Shown here one piece after another: positions 1 to 8,304 of a stretch of DNA of 64,000 nucleotides. The translations under genes were made by a program, and so were the position numbers. The stretch is from the NCBI GenBank assembly GCA_963817135.1, contig CAWFNG010000014.1, positions 284,021 through 348,020 of the forward strand, read 5' to 3'. Origin of the DNA: VAZQ01 sp963817135 (GTDB lineage: Bacteria > Pseudomonadota > Alphaproteobacteria > Rhizobiales > Xanthobacteraceae). How positions within the stretch are numbered: the first letter of the stretch is position 1; every line of letters starts with the position of its first letter. Below the pieces are notes generated by a model. The model was not told where the DNA came from. It saw only the letters and a list, made by a program, of their open reading frames with translations, and did no database searches.

Positions 1-2
1 GC

Positions 3-866
3 ATGCAGGTCTATGCCAAATCGGTGAAAATTTTTCGCGACGCCGTCGCGACCCTTGGCCATCCGCGCGTGGAGGCTGTGGAAGTGCCTTACGGGAACAC
101 CAGCCTCCCTGCGCTGCTGGTGCATCCCGAGCGGGTTGCGGCAACAACGAAGCCCTCCCCATGCATGGTGTTCTTCGACGGGTTCGATGTAACCAAGGAA
201 TTGCAATATGGTTACGGCATTCCCGAGCTGGCTGCGCGCGGGATTGGCTGCCTTATCGTCGATGGGCCGGGCAACGGCGAAAGCGTGCGCTTTCGCAATC
301 TGCCGCTGATTGCGGAGACCGAGCGCTATGCGACGCCGGCATATGAATATCTCGCCGCGCGCGGCGAGTTCGACGCCAAGCGCATCGGGGTAATGGCGCT
401 CAGTCTGGGCGGGTACTATGCCCCGCGCGCCGCTTCACTCGAGCCGCGTTATGCCTGCTGCGTGGCCTGGGGCGCGCAGTGGGACTATCACGCGATCTGG
501 GCAAAGCGGCTCGATGAGCTTGCGAGCGGCAAGGTTTTGTCGTTATCGGTGCCGCCGGAGCATCTGCAATGGGTGCTCGGGGTGGACAGCCAGGCGGCAG
601 CGCTCAAGAAACTGGAGGCGTTCCGGCTGGACGGCATTGTGCAGAAGATGCGCTGTCCGTTTCTGCTCCTCCATGGTGAAGGCGATGAGCAGATTCCGCT
701 CGCGCTCGCGCAGAAATGCTTTGAAGCGGTGGGCTCGCAGCGCAAGACGCTCAAGGTATTCGCACGCGAGGAAGGCGGCTTTCACCATTGCCAGGTCGAC
801 AATGTCACCATCGGCGTGCACGCCATGTGGGATTGGATCGAGGACGTATTGCAACCGTCGGCTTGA
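3..866 (+). CDS. alpha/beta hydrolase, 5' end outside window
   Basis: C-terminal 287 residues of a serine hydrolase of the alpha/beta fold. The reading frame is open to the window edge and the family (pseudooxynicotine-hydrolase or FrsA-like esterases) is usually 350-400 residues, so the true start probably lies upstream. The oxyanion strand is visible as MVFFDGFD, the nucleophile elbow as ALSLGG (Ala in place of the usual first Gly), and the acid and base as LLHGEGDEQIP and GGFHHCQ. It is followed 50 bases later by a short-chain dehydrogenase on the same strand, so the two are probably co-transcribed in a catabolic cluster with the ThDP enzyme and 3-hydroxyanthranilate dioxygenase. The substrate cannot be told from sequence; amide, ester or C-C hydrolysis of an aromatic breakdown product are all possible. 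Confidence 0.75.
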   Translation: MQVYAKSVKIFRDAVATLGHPRVEAVEVPYGNTSLPALLVHPERVAATTKPSPCMVFFDGFDVTKELQYGYGIPELAARGIGCLIVDGPGNGESVRFRNLPLIAETERYATPAYEYLAARGEFDAKRIGVMALSLGGYYAPRAASLEPRYACCVAWGAQWDYHAIWAKRLDELASGKVLSLSVPPEHLQWVLGVDSQAAALKKLEAFRLDGIVQKMRCPFLLLHGEGDEQIPLALAQKCFEAVGSQRKTLKVFAREEGGFHHCQVDNVTIGVHAMWDWIEDVLQPSA

Positions 867-916
867 GACATTGCCCAAGCCTGCGGCTGGATAACGAGCC
901 GACAAAGGAGACCTGC

Positions 917-1693
917 ATGGATCTCGGCATCGGGGGCCTGCGCGTGCTGGTGACGGCGGGTGCAAGCGGGATCGGGCTTGCAATCGCGCGTGCGTTCGCC
1001 GGCGAGGCCGCCAAGGTTCACCTCTGCGATGTCGACGAACAGGCGCTCGCGGCTTTGCGCCAGAGCGACCCCCAGTTGACGCAAAGCCGGACAGATGTCG
1101 CCAAACGCGACGAGGTCGAGCGGCTGTTTGCCGACGCAATCGGCGTGCTCGGCGGGCTTGATGTCCTGGTCAACAATGCCGGGATCGCCGGGCCCACCGG
1201 ACGGGTCGAGGAAATCGCCCCGGCCGACTGGGATCGCTGCCTCGCCGTCAATATCACCGGCCAGTTCAATTGCGCGCGGCTTGCCGTGCCTTATCTACGC
1301 CAGAGCGACAATGCTTCGATCGTGAATCTTTCCTCCGCCGCAGGACGTCTCGGTTTTCCCATGCGCACGGCGTATTCCGCTTCGAAATGGGCCGTGGTCG
1401 GCTTCACCAAATCCCTTGCGATGGAGCTTGGACCCGAAGGGATCCGGGTCAATGCCATCCAGCCCGGTATCGTGGAAGGCGACCGCATCCGCCGGGTGTT
1501 CGAAGCGAAAGCCAAGGCGCGCGGCATTTCGTTCGAAGAGATGGAGAAGGAGGCGCTCTCCTTGGTGTCCATGCGAACCACGGTTACGCCGCAGCAACTG
1601 GCGGACGCGGTGTTGTTCATCTGCTCGCCGCGCGGCCGCACCATCTCCGGCCAGGCCATTTCAATTTGCGGCGATACCCAGATGCTGACCTGA
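917..1693 (+). CDS. short-chain dehydrogenase/reductase (SDR)
   Basis: A 258-residue classical SDR that oxidises or reduces an alcohol/ketone with NAD(P). The nucleotide site TAGASGIG lies near residues 13-20, the structural NNAG motif near residue 87, and the catalytic Tyr/Lys in YSASKWA near residue 153 with the serine in NLSSAAG. An acidic residue after beta-2 (LCDVD) suggests NAD rather than NADP. The ATG at 917 follows AAAGGAG at 904-910 with ideal spacing; the frame is open further upstream but that part overlaps the hydrolase gene. The substrate is unknown. Its position after a hydrolase and near 3-hydroxyanthranilate dioxygenase points to an aromatic or side-chain catabolic pathway. 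Confidence 0.85.
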   Translation: MDLGIGGLRVLVTAGASGIGLAIARAFAGEAAKVHLCDVDEQALAALRQSDPQLTQSRTDVAKRDEVERLFADAIGVLGGLDVLVNNAGIAGPTGRVEEIAPADWDRCLAVNITGQFNCARLAVPYLRQSDNASIVNLSSAAGRLGFPMRTAYSASKWAVVGFTKSLAMELGPEGIRVNAIQPGIVEGDRIRRVFEAKAKARGISFEEMEKEALSLVSMRTTVTPQQLADAVLFICSPRGRTISGQAISICGDTQMLT

Positions 1694-1713
1694 TGCGCGA
1701 TGATTCCGGACGC

Positions 1714-1819
1714 GTAGGGTGGGCAAAATCGTCCTCGAAACTCTCCGCGTGGGCAAAGCGCTTAAGCGATTTTGCCCACGCCTCAAAATCTTCGAACCGC
1801 GCTTTGCCCACCCTACGAT
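1714..1819. repeat. palindromic intergenic repeat, GTAGGGTGGGC family, copy 1
   Basis: The element opens with GTAGGGTGGGCAAA and closes with the inverse TTTGCCCACCCTACGAT. Inside is a second nested inverted pair (CGTGGGCAAAG and its complement). The same design is found at 21155-21260. It sits between two convergent genes and could act as a bidirectional terminator. Confidence 0.8.
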
Positions 1820-1832
1820 CTCCGCAACTCAC

Positions 1833-3500
1833 TCACATCGGCTTGAAGGCGCGGTCGAGCTCCACGTCGATCAGCATCGGTCCGCCGCTGTTGAGCGCCT
1901 GCGCCACGAGGTCCGTGCTGTCGTGTACGGTGCTGCAGCGTTCCGCCTTGATCCCCAGCGAGCGGGCGAGCCCCACAAAATCGATCTTAGGGTCGTTCAA
2001 TTCCATGCCGACATAGCGCTCGGCCTGCTCGGAAAGCCCGCGCATGGCGTGCAGGCGCTGCTTGAGTATGCGGTATGAGCTGTTGTTGAGAATGACGAAT
2101 ACCGCATCGATGTTATATCGTGCCGCGGTCCACAGCCCCTGGCAGGTATACATTGCGCTGCCGTCGCCGATGAGCGCGACAACCGGACGCTCCGGCAGAG
2201 CGAGCTTCACGCCCATGGCTGCAGGCAAGCCCCAGCCAATGCCGCCGCCGCGCAAGCCGAAATAACTTTGCGGATCGTCGCTGCGCACGAGCTGGCGAAT
2301 GCCGGGGGCAGACGAGAGCGCCTCCTCGATGACGATTGCATCTTTCGGCAGCATCTCCCCAATCGCGTGGAGAAGTGCCAGCGGTTGCACCGGGTTCGCG
2401 TCGGCGAGCGCACTGGCTTTCGCCTTCAGCGCCGCCCTATCCGCGGCGATCGCTTTGCGCGCGGTTGCAAATCGTTCGCGTGCAGCATCTTGTGCGCCAC
2501 TGCTCATATGAGTGCGAACAGCCGCGCTGATATCCGGCAAGGTTGCCTGGGGATCACCGAGAATTGCGACGGCAGGGGGATAGTTCTTGCCCAGTTCCCA
2601 GGCGTCGATGTCGAGGTGAACAAGCGTGATACCCGGCGGCATCGGGTCGATATCGGAAGGCAGCGACAGCGTGAAAAGATCGGCGCCAACTGAGAACAAG
2701 AGGTCGTGCTGGTCCAGCACTTTGCGGACCTCCGGCGCGAGCCGCACCATGGAGCCGCGGAAAAGAGGGTGCGAGCTGGGGAAAGATGCCGTGTTCGGCA
2801 CGAACTCGGTATAGACCGGCGCGCCGATGAGTTCGGCGAGTTCAACGAGCTCGGCGTGTGCGCGGCTTTGCGCCACCGCATCGCCGGCCATGATCACGGG
2901 CCGTTGCGCGCGGGCGAGCAGTGCGGCCGCCGCTTCGATGGCGGCGCGATCGCCGCGCAGTCGCGGAGCCACGCGCGTAGGCGAGAGGAGATCGACGTTT
3001 TCCTCGGCGCGCAAAATATCGCCGGGCAAGGAAAGAAACACCGGTCCGGTCGGGGGTGCCAATGCCGTCTTGGCGGCGCGGTGAACAAGTCGCGGAAGGT
3101 CGGCGAGGCGGTGTACTTCGGAAGACCATTTGACCAATGGCCGCGCAATCGTCGGTAAGTCTGCCCACAGGATGGGCTCGGTGGCGTTGAAGCTCTGCTC
3201 GTGCTGGCCGGCGGTCACCAGAATCGGAGAACCCGCCTTCTGGGCGTCGTACAGCATGCCCATCGCGTTTCCGAGGCCGGGCGCTACATGCAGGTTCACC
3301 ACCGCAAGCTTGCCGGATGCCTGCGCGTAACCGTCCGCCATGGCCAAGACGGCGGCTTCCTGCAGGCCGAGCACGTAGCGCAGCTCGTTCTCGGTCGCGA
3401 ATGCGTCCATCAGGGGCAGCTCGGTGGTTCCGGGATTACCGAACATGATTTCCACGCCCTCCTGCTTGAGGAGGTCGAGAAAGGCGCGACTTCCAGCCAT
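1833..3500 (-). CDS. mdlC: thiamine-diphosphate enzyme, benzoylformate-decarboxylase-like
   Basis: A 555-residue ThDP enzyme with the three usual domains: N-terminal PYR (FGNPGTTE near residues 20-27, cofactor-activating Glu in GLQEA, His in VNLHV), a central domain, and a C-terminal PP domain with the Mg/ThDP motif GDGSAMYTCQG. Overall it resembles benzoylformate decarboxylase, which turns benzoylformate into benzaldehyde and CO2. The active-site Ser of characterised enzymes (NPGSNE) is Thr here (NPGTTE), so another 2-oxo acid substrate is possible. The ATG at 3500 was chosen because family similarity begins there; an upstream in-frame start at 3551 would add 17 unrelated residues. It is transcribed towards the SDR and away from the dioxygenase. 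Confidence 0.75.
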   Translation of the reverse strand: MAGSRAFLDLLKQEGVEIMFGNPGTTELPLMDAFATENELRYVLGLQEAAVLAMADGYAQASGKLAVVNLHVAPGLGNAMGMLYDAQKAGSPILVTAGQHEQSFNATEPILWADLPTIARPLVKWSSEVHRLADLPRLVHRAAKTALAPPTGPVFLSLPGDILRAEENVDLLSPTRVAPRLRGDRAAIEAAAALLARAQRPVIMAGDAVAQSRAHAELVELAELIGAPVYTEFVPNTASFPSSHPLFRGSMVRLAPEVRKVLDQHDLLFSVGADLFTLSLPSDIDPMPPGITLVHLDIDAWELGKNYPPAVAILGDPQATLPDISAAVRTHMSSGAQDAARERFATARKAIAADRAALKAKASALADANPVQPLALLHAIGEMLPKDAIVIEEALSSAPGIRQLVRSDDPQSYFGLRGGGIGWGLPAAMGVKLALPERPVVALIGDGSAMYTCQGLWTAARYNIDAVFVILNNSSYRILKQRLHAMRGLSEQAERYVGMELNDPKIDFVGLARSLGIKAERCSTVHDSTDLVAQALNSGGPMLIDVELDRAFKPM

Positions 3501-3571
3501 TACGGGCAATCTGCTTCTCCCATCGCCAAATTTCGGACTGCAATCTCGCACCTTGCACGCCGGCAGGAAAG

Positions 3572-3737
3572 CTAGTGCGGTGAATTTGAAGTTCCTATCA
3601 TTATGGCCGCAAGCTCGTTTAGGAACTTCAAATTCAAAACCGCACTAGAATCATAGTGTTGCTAGTGCCCCTTCAATTCCGAAGTTCGTACCAGAAGGGG
3701 CAGCAATGTTTTACGAACTTCGGAATGGGGCACTAGC
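3572..3737. repeat. ~166-bp double-hairpin repeat, copy 1
   Basis: Two adjacent perfect or near-perfect palindromes. The first runs from AGTGCGGTGAATTTGAAGTT to its inverse ending ACCGCACTAG; the second runs from CTAGTGCCCC with ATTCCGAAGTTCG to CGAACTTCGGAAT and GGGGCACTAG. Nearly identical elements lie at 9305-9470 and 18929-19096, with a half copy at 20321-20384. It lies between divergent genes, upstream of the dioxygenase. Confidence 0.9.
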
Positions 3738-3841
3738 CGTATGCCCTCGACAAGATTTACGAGGACGCGGGAAACAATCATGGTTAGAATTGCCGCTCCC
3801 TGCCCGAGCTGACCGCGGCGCAAACACGAAGGAGCATGCTC

Positions 3842-4441
3842 ATGGCTGGCACGATGACGAGCGAAAAGCCCGAGACCCAGGCGGCCAAGGCTGAGACACT
3901 CAAGACCGGCAGGCTGCGAGCATTCAATTTCCAGAACTGGATCAAAGAGAACCAGCACCTGCTCAAGCCGCCCGTCGGCAACAAGAAGGTATTCGAAGAC
4001 GGCGAGATGACCGTGCAGGTCGTCGGCGGGCCGAACCAACGCACGGATTACCACGACGATCCCGTGGAGGAGTTCTTCTACCAGCTCAAAGGCAACATGG
4101 TGCTCAAGGTGCGCGATAACGGCGAATTCTATGACGTGCCGATCCGCGAGGGCGAGGTGTTCCTGCTGCCCGCCCATGTCCGCCACTCGCCACAGCGGCC
4201 GCAGGACTCCATTGGCCTGGTGGTGGAAGCCGCGCGCCCGCATGAGCTCGACGCTTTCGAATGGTACTGCTTCGAATGCGGAGCGCTCGTGCATCGCATC
4301 GAAGTCAAGGTCAAGCACCTGGTGAAGGACCTGCCGCCGCTTTACGAGCAGTTCTACAACGACCCGGCAGCACGCAAATGCAAGCAGTGCGACGCCGTGC
4401 ATCCCGGCAGGAATCCGCCGGCGGGCTGGTCGAGACTTTAA
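3842..4441 (+). CDS. nbaC: 3-hydroxyanthranilate 3,4-dioxygenase
   Basis: A 199-residue cupin that opens the ring of 3-hydroxyanthranilate to 2-amino-3-carboxymuconate semialdehyde, in the kynurenine or 2-nitrobenzoate routes. Iron ligands of the catalytic cupin are visible: His71 (DYHDD), Glu76/77 (EEFF) and a His in HVRHSP (112-115). The bacterial form carries a second rubredoxin-like iron site, and its four cysteines are present as C143-x2-C146 and C180-x2-C183. The ATG at 3842 is preferred because GGAG at 3831-3834 is 7 bases away; the ATG at 3836 is only one base from it. No semialdehyde decarboxylase or other kynurenine genes are in the window, so the enzyme appears separated from its pathway partners. 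Confidence 0.93.
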   Translation: MAGTMTSEKPETQAAKAETLKTGRLRAFNFQNWIKENQHLLKPPVGNKKVFEDGEMTVQVVGGPNQRTDYHDDPVEEFFYQLKGNMVLKVRDNGEFYDVPIREGEVFLLPAHVRHSPQRPQDSIGLVVEAARPHELDAFEWYCFECGALVHRIEVKVKHLVKDLPPLYEQFYNDPAARKCKQCDAVHPGRNPPAGWSRL

Positions 4442-4476
4442 CCAGCATGCAGGGAAAAATAACGCTGCTCTCTCGG

Positions 4477-4645
4477 CCTCATGGTCTGAGCATCGCGGCG
4501 CCCGGACGCCTGCTGTCTGTTCAGACCGACCCGCTGCGATGCGTCTCGAACCATGAGGCACGGGCCGCCTCCTTCTTCGAGACGGGCGCACGCAAAGCTG
4601 CGACTCTTGGAAGTGCAGTGCCGACGCCCTCCTCAGAATGAGGCG
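4477..4645. repeat. intergenic repeat stretch with CCTCATGGT/ACCATGAGG palindromes
   Basis: The stretch between the dioxygenase and hsp20 has no gene. It contains CCTCATGGTCTGAG and, further on, the complementary GCGTCTCGAACCATGAGGC, then CCTCCTCAGAATGAGG. Related words recur in opposite order at 36771-36938, so this is probably a member of a dispersed repeat family. Confidence 0.6.
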
Positions 4646-4734
4646 GATCAAGGATCAGCCACAGGGAGGCGCAGAAGCTGAACGGATCGACAGTTTTCCC
4701 TGCCATGGCGGGTGCGGCGTTCTTACCCGTCGTT

Positions 4735-4763
4735 CTTGAAGCTTTAACCTGAACCTACCATAT
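4735..4763 (+). promoter_or_regulatory. RpoH (sigma-32) type promoter of hsp20
   Basis: CTTGAA at 4735-4740 and CCATAT at 4758-4763 are separated by 17 bases. This fits the alphaproteobacterial RpoH consensus (CTTGAA, 17-18 bases, C-Y-ATAT-like) and stands 91 bases before the small heat-shock gene, where such a promoter is expected. Confidence 0.75.
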
Positions 4764-4853
4764 TGACAGGGCCTGGCCGGTCGTCGTGACCGGATGGCAA
4801 ATGGGGTGCCGAAAGGGCCCTCTCTCAAAGTCGCTTACGAGGGCTTTGAAGTC

Positions 4854-5285
4854 ATGTCGCGAGTTTCGTCCTTATCAAGTCCCTTCCTGCTTGGCTTCGA
4901 CGACATTGAGCGGGCGCTCGATCGCGTATCCAAGGCGACCGACGGCTATCCTCCGTACAATATCGAGCGCATCGCGCGCGAGGAAAATCACCCCGAGCGA
5001 CTGCGCATTACGCTCGCCGTAGCAGGCTTCACCCGCGATCAACTCGATGTGACGATCGAGGAGAACCAACTCGTGATCCGCGGCCGGCAGCAGGAAGACA
5101 AGACGCGCAACTTTCTCCATCGCGGCATTGCGGCGCGGCAATTTCAGCGCTGCTTTGTCCTCGCGGATGGCATGGAAGTGCTGAGCGCGGACCTGAAGAA
5201 TGGGCTGTTGTCGATCGACCTCGCTCGGCCGCAAGCGGAACGAATTGTGAAGACAATTGCCATCAGCGACAGTGATAATGACTGA
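4854..5285 (+). CDS. small heat-shock protein, Hsp20 family
   Basis: A 143-residue alpha-crystallin-type chaperone that holds unfolding proteins in soluble oligomers for refolding. The alpha-crystallin domain spans about residues 35-130, with the strand LRITLAVAGFTRDQLDVTIE and the conserved end motif as NGLLSIDLARP. The N-terminus SSPFLLGFDDIERALDRV is typical of rhizobial class A sHsps. The ATG at 4854 fits the family start and follows GAGGG; an in-frame ATG at 4794 would add 20 residues not seen in the family. The RpoH-like promoter at 4735-4763 implies heat induction. The next gene (DUF1150) is 44 bases downstream on the same strand. Confidence 0.93.
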   Translation: MSRVSSLSSPFLLGFDDIERALDRVSKATDGYPPYNIERIAREENHPERLRITLAVAGFTRDQLDVTIEENQLVIRGRQQEDKTRNFLHRGIAARQFQRCFVLADGMEVLSADLKNGLLSIDLARPQAERIVKTIAISDSDND

Positions 5286-5329
5286 ACCCGAACAGGGCTC
5301 GACACGTTAGTAGAAAGGAGTTGAGTGCC

Positions 5330-5596
5330 ATGACCAACAACAACATCACCTCCAGACAACATCCGATCTCGCCGGAAGCGCTTGCTCTCCTCGGTGGCGG
5401 CAAGATTGCTTATGTCAAGACGATCCGCTCGGAAGACGTGCAGCGGCAGTTTCCGCAGGCGCCCGCGCTGGCGCCCGGCACGCTCTTATATGCGCTGCAC
5501 GCAGCCGATGGGACCCCGATCATGCTTACCGACAGCCGCGAAGCGGCGATTGCGAACGCCTGGAGCCAGGAGCTCGAGACTGTAAGCGTGCATTAG
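5330..5596 (+). CDS. DUF1150 family protein
   Basis: An 88-residue protein with the DUF1150 pattern: an N-terminal SPEALALLGGGKIAYVK and a C-terminal segment LYALHAADGTPIMLTDSREAAIANA. Function is not known. The family commonly sits beside hsp20 genes in Rhizobiales, as here. The ATG at 5330 is 9 bases after AAAGGAG (5314-5320); a TTG at 5321 in the same frame would leave no spacing. It probably shares the heat-shock promoter of the preceding gene. Confidence 0.88.
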   Translation: MTNNNITSRQHPISPEALALLGGGKIAYVKTIRSEDVQRQFPQAPALAPGTLLYALHAADGTPIMLTDSREAAIANAWSQELETVSVH

Positions 5597-5599
5597 CGG

Positions 5600-5750
5600 A
5601 CGACAGAGGACAGACGACGGAGGACAGATGACCCGCTGTCCTCCGGATTATGTGCCGCGGGCGCATCGCAGCGTATTTTTTATCTGTCTTCCGTCATCTG
5701 TTCTCCGTCCTCCGTATCTGTCCTCCTTCGTCCGTCGTCTGTCCTCCGAT
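5600..5750. repeat. GAGGACAGA/TCTGTCCTC minisatellite, inverted
   Basis: Imperfect short units (GACGACAGAGGACAG and variants) on the left face a complementary set (TCTGTCCTCC and variants) on the right, so the block can fold on itself. It separates convergent DUF1150 and ptsN, and the ptsN frame ends inside it. The same motif makes up 14768-14940. Confidence 0.8.
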
Positions 5751-6212
5751 GCCGGCGGACGGGACGGCCAGGACTGCATAGAGTGATTCCGCATCACGCG
5801 CTTCCCGCAATTTGCGGGCAATGTCCGCGTTGCGCAACAGGCGCGCCACTCTGGCGAGCGCCTTGAGGTGATCAGCACCGGCGGCTTCGGGGGCAAGCAG
5901 CAGGAAAACGAGATCGACGGGCTGGCCATCGAGCGCCTCGAAATCGACCGGCCGAGCGAGCCGCGCAAATAGTCCGAACAGCTTCTCAAGCCTGGCAAGC
6001 TTGCCGTGGGGAATGGCTATACCGTTACCCACTCCGGTCGAGCCGAGTTTCTCGCGCTGCTGCAATATCTCCAGTATGGCGTGCTCGTTCTGATGCGATA
6101 GAGCAGCCGCCTTTACTGCCAATTCCTGCAGCAGCTGTTTTTTGCTGTTGACCTTCAGCGCCGGAAGAATCGCATCCGGCGCGATCAGATCGGCGAGCAG
6201 CATGGGACTCAT
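5694..6212 (-). CDS. ptsN: PTS IIA-like nitrogen-regulatory protein PtsN
   Basis: A 172-residue EIIA-Ntr domain, the terminal phospho-acceptor of the nitrogen PTS that regulates K+ transport and nitrogen or carbon responses. The phosphorylated His is His69 in GIAIPHGKL. Family length is about 150 residues; the last ~18 residues (after VLAVPSAGIG) are encoded by the adjacent minisatellite and match no conserved part of the family. The ATG at 6212 begins the conserved MSPMLLADLI; an upstream ATG at 6287 is less likely. It is the last gene of the lptC-lptA-lptB-rpoN-hpf-ptsN order usual in proteobacteria. Confidence 0.92.
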   Translation of the reverse strand: MSPMLLADLIAPDAILPALKVNSKKQLLQELAVKAAALSHQNEHAILEILQQREKLGSTGVGNGIAIPHGKLARLEKLFGLFARLARPVDFEALDGQPVDLVFLLLAPEAAGADHLKALARVARLLRNADIARKLREARDAESLYAVLAVPSAGIGGQTTDEGGQIRRTENR

Positions 6213-6310
6213 TACGGAAGGCACAGGCTCAGCGGGGGAATGATTGGCAAGGCGCCGGACCATAGGTAGCCGCCGAGAATGCGTCAATCAGGATCACGTT
6301 CCGGCATCCG

Positions 6311-6607
6311 TCAGCGAGTACTCTTGAGTTGGCGCTTGTAGCGGCGTAGCCGCCGCTCGATGCGCTCCGCTGCCCGATCGGCGCTGGCATAAGCGTCGCC
6401 GTCGAACGCATCCGCTTCGAGCACCACCCCGGAATCGAGGTGGATCACGCATTCGGTGCGAAACCCGAAACCCTCTTTGCCGATCGTGACGTGCCCGGAA
6501 AAGCCGCCGTCAAAGAATTTGGCAGTCGCTTGCGTAACACGCGCGTTGACCCGCGCGCGCAGCGCTTCCCCGACATCCATGTTCTTACCGGAGACCCGAA
6601 ACGGCAT
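6311..6607 (-). CDS. hpf: ribosome hibernation-promoting factor, short form
   Basis: A 98-residue protein of the RaiA/HPF fold, which binds the 30S decoding region of idle ribosomes. Recognisable are the start PFRVSGKNMDVGEALR, the strand HVTIGKEGFGFRTECVIHL and the basic end RIERRLRRYKRQLK. Many alphaproteobacterial homologues are long (about 180-200 residues) with a C-terminal dimerisation domain; this one stops after the N-terminal domain, with no frameshifted continuation found downstream. The ATG at 6607 begins the family similarity; the frame is open to 6751 but that part overlaps rpoN. It lies between rpoN and ptsN. Confidence 0.9.
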   Translation of the reverse strand: MPFRVSGKNMDVGEALRARVNARVTQATAKFFDGGFSGHVTIGKEGFGFRTECVIHLDSGVVLEADAFDGDAYASADRAAERIERRLRRYKRQLKSTR

Positions 6608-6650
6608 GTCGCCCTTCCGTTGCCGCCCAGAGCGAGGCAGCGTACCGGGA

Positions 6651-8150
6651 TCAGGCGAGCGCGCGCAAGATGGATTGTCGTTCGCGCCGCCGTTGCACCG
6701 ACGAAGGAATACGCATCGCCTCCCGGTATTTTGCGACGGTCCGACGGGCAATGTCGATGCCCGCCGCGCGCAACTTTGCCACGATCGCGTCGTCCGAGAG
6801 AACTCCGTCGCCGGGTTCAGCCTCGATCAGCCGCCGAATGCGGTGGCGAACCGCTTCCGCCGAATGGGACTCACCTCCGCCTGCCGCCGGGATCGCCGCC
6901 GTGAAGAAATATTTCAGCTCGAATATGCCACGGTCGGTGGCCATGTATTTGTTCGCAGTCACGCGAGAGACCGTCGACTCGTGCATGCCGATCGCATCGG
7001 CGATAGCCTTGAGATTGAGCGGCCGCAAATGCTGCACCCCGTGCGCAAAAAACCCATCCTGCTGGCGCACGATCTCGGTTGCTACTTTCAGGATGGTCCT
7101 GGCGCGCTGGTCGAGCGCACGCACAAGCCAGGTTGCCGATTGCAGACAATCGGCAAGATAGCTGCGGTCCTGTTGGCTCGTCGCGCTGCGGGCAATTTCG
7201 GCATGATAGCTCTGGTTCACCAGCACCTTCGGCAGGGTGTCAGAATTAAGCTCAATGCTGAAACCGCCGTCGGGCCGGTTGTGCACGAACACATCCGGCA
7301 CAATCGGCTGAACCAGGATCGCCCCAAATGCCAGACCGGGTTTTGGATTGAGGTTGCGTATCTCGGCGATCATGTCGGCAAGATCATCCTCGCTGACGTC
7401 GCAGACCTTGCGCAGCGTGGCGATCTCCCGCCTGGCAAGGAGATCGAGATGATCGATCAAGCACTCCATTGCCGGATCGAAACGATTGCGTTCCTTGAGC
7501 TGGAGGGCCAGGCACTCGGCGAGATTGCGCGCACACACGCCGGCGGGATCGAAGCCCTGCAGGATTGCCAATACCGCCGCCACGTCGGCATCGGAGGCGC
7601 CGAGCTTCTCGCCGACAAGGGCGAGGTCGCCGGCGAGATAGCCGGCTTCGTCCACCATGTCGATCAGGTACTGGCCGATCATGCGGCGCGCCGGATCGGC
7701 GATCGCGAGCACAAGCTGCTGAGCGAGGTGATCCCGCAGCGTCATCTCAGCGGTCAGAAAAGATTCGGGATTGTAATTGTCGCGATCCGGATCCCATCCA
7801 TTTGCCGTGCGCCATTCCGCATGGCGTGGTCCTGCTCCATCGCTGAAAGGAGGCCTTATCAGATCGGGCTGATGGGCGGGCGCAGTGTCTCGTGCCAGTT
7901 CATTTTCGCCTTCCCGAACTGCCGGTCGAAAACCATGGTTCTGCGCGGCCGAGGCATCGGGATGGCCTCCGGGGGTATCCGCCGCCTCTTCGCCCAGACG
8001 CTCGAGCAGGGGATTGCGCTCAAGCTCATCCTCGACATAGCTCGCAAGGTCCAAATTCGAGAGCTGCAGCAGCTTGATGGCCTGCATCAGCTGCGGGGTC
8101 ATCACCAGCGCGTGGCTCTGACGAAGTTCAAGTCTTTGGCTAAGCGCCAT
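6651..8150 (-). CDS. rpoN: RNA polymerase sigma-54 factor
   Basis: A 499-residue sigma-54, which directs RNA polymerase to -24/-12 promoters and needs an AAA+ activator. Region I is the Gln/Leu-rich N-terminus (TPQLMQAIKLLQLSNLDL), followed by an acidic linker, the core-binding region, an HTH, and the RpoN box ARRTVAKYRE close to the C-terminus. Length agrees with the family. It lies downstream of lptB and upstream of hpf and ptsN, the conserved arrangement. Confidence 0.98.
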   Translation of the reverse strand: MALSQRLELRQSHALVMTPQLMQAIKLLQLSNLDLASYVEDELERNPLLERLGEEAADTPGGHPDASAAQNHGFRPAVREGENELARDTAPAHQPDLIRPPFSDGAGPRHAEWRTANGWDPDRDNYNPESFLTAEMTLRDHLAQQLVLAIADPARRMIGQYLIDMVDEAGYLAGDLALVGEKLGASDADVAAVLAILQGFDPAGVCARNLAECLALQLKERNRFDPAMECLIDHLDLLARREIATLRKVCDVSEDDLADMIAEIRNLNPKPGLAFGAILVQPIVPDVFVHNRPDGGFSIELNSDTLPKVLVNQSYHAEIARSATSQQDRSYLADCLQSATWLVRALDQRARTILKVATEIVRQQDGFFAHGVQHLRPLNLKAIADAIGMHESTVSRVTANKYMATDRGIFELKYFFTAAIPAAGGGESHSAEAVRHRIRRLIEAEPGDGVLSDDAIVAKLRAAGIDIARRTVAKYREAMRIPSSVQRRRERQSILRALA

Positions 8151-8304
8151 GTCGGCTACGGGTACGCTCTCTTCAGGGACGGGCTCCCGGCGCGGCTCCG
8201 CCCCGTTGGCCCAATTCTTGCTTAGCGGGTTCTGGAGCGCCTGTACACCACCGCGTGGCCTCGTCGTTAATAAAGTGGAAGATTGAGGATAAGTCGGGTG
8301 AGCG

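Noticed and set aside
875..883. SPF-like word in the AAA+ protein tail (protein residues ~875-877) as a codon-reading motif.
   Set aside because: The release-factor SPF lies after the GVHRLVR segment; this one is in the final helix region, so it is chance. The coordinates given are residue-like, and the DNA lies near 28110.
788..917. Upstream in-frame extension of the SDR gene from 788.
   Set aside because: It overlaps the hydrolase gene; AAAGGAG stands before the ATG at 917, where SDR similarity begins.
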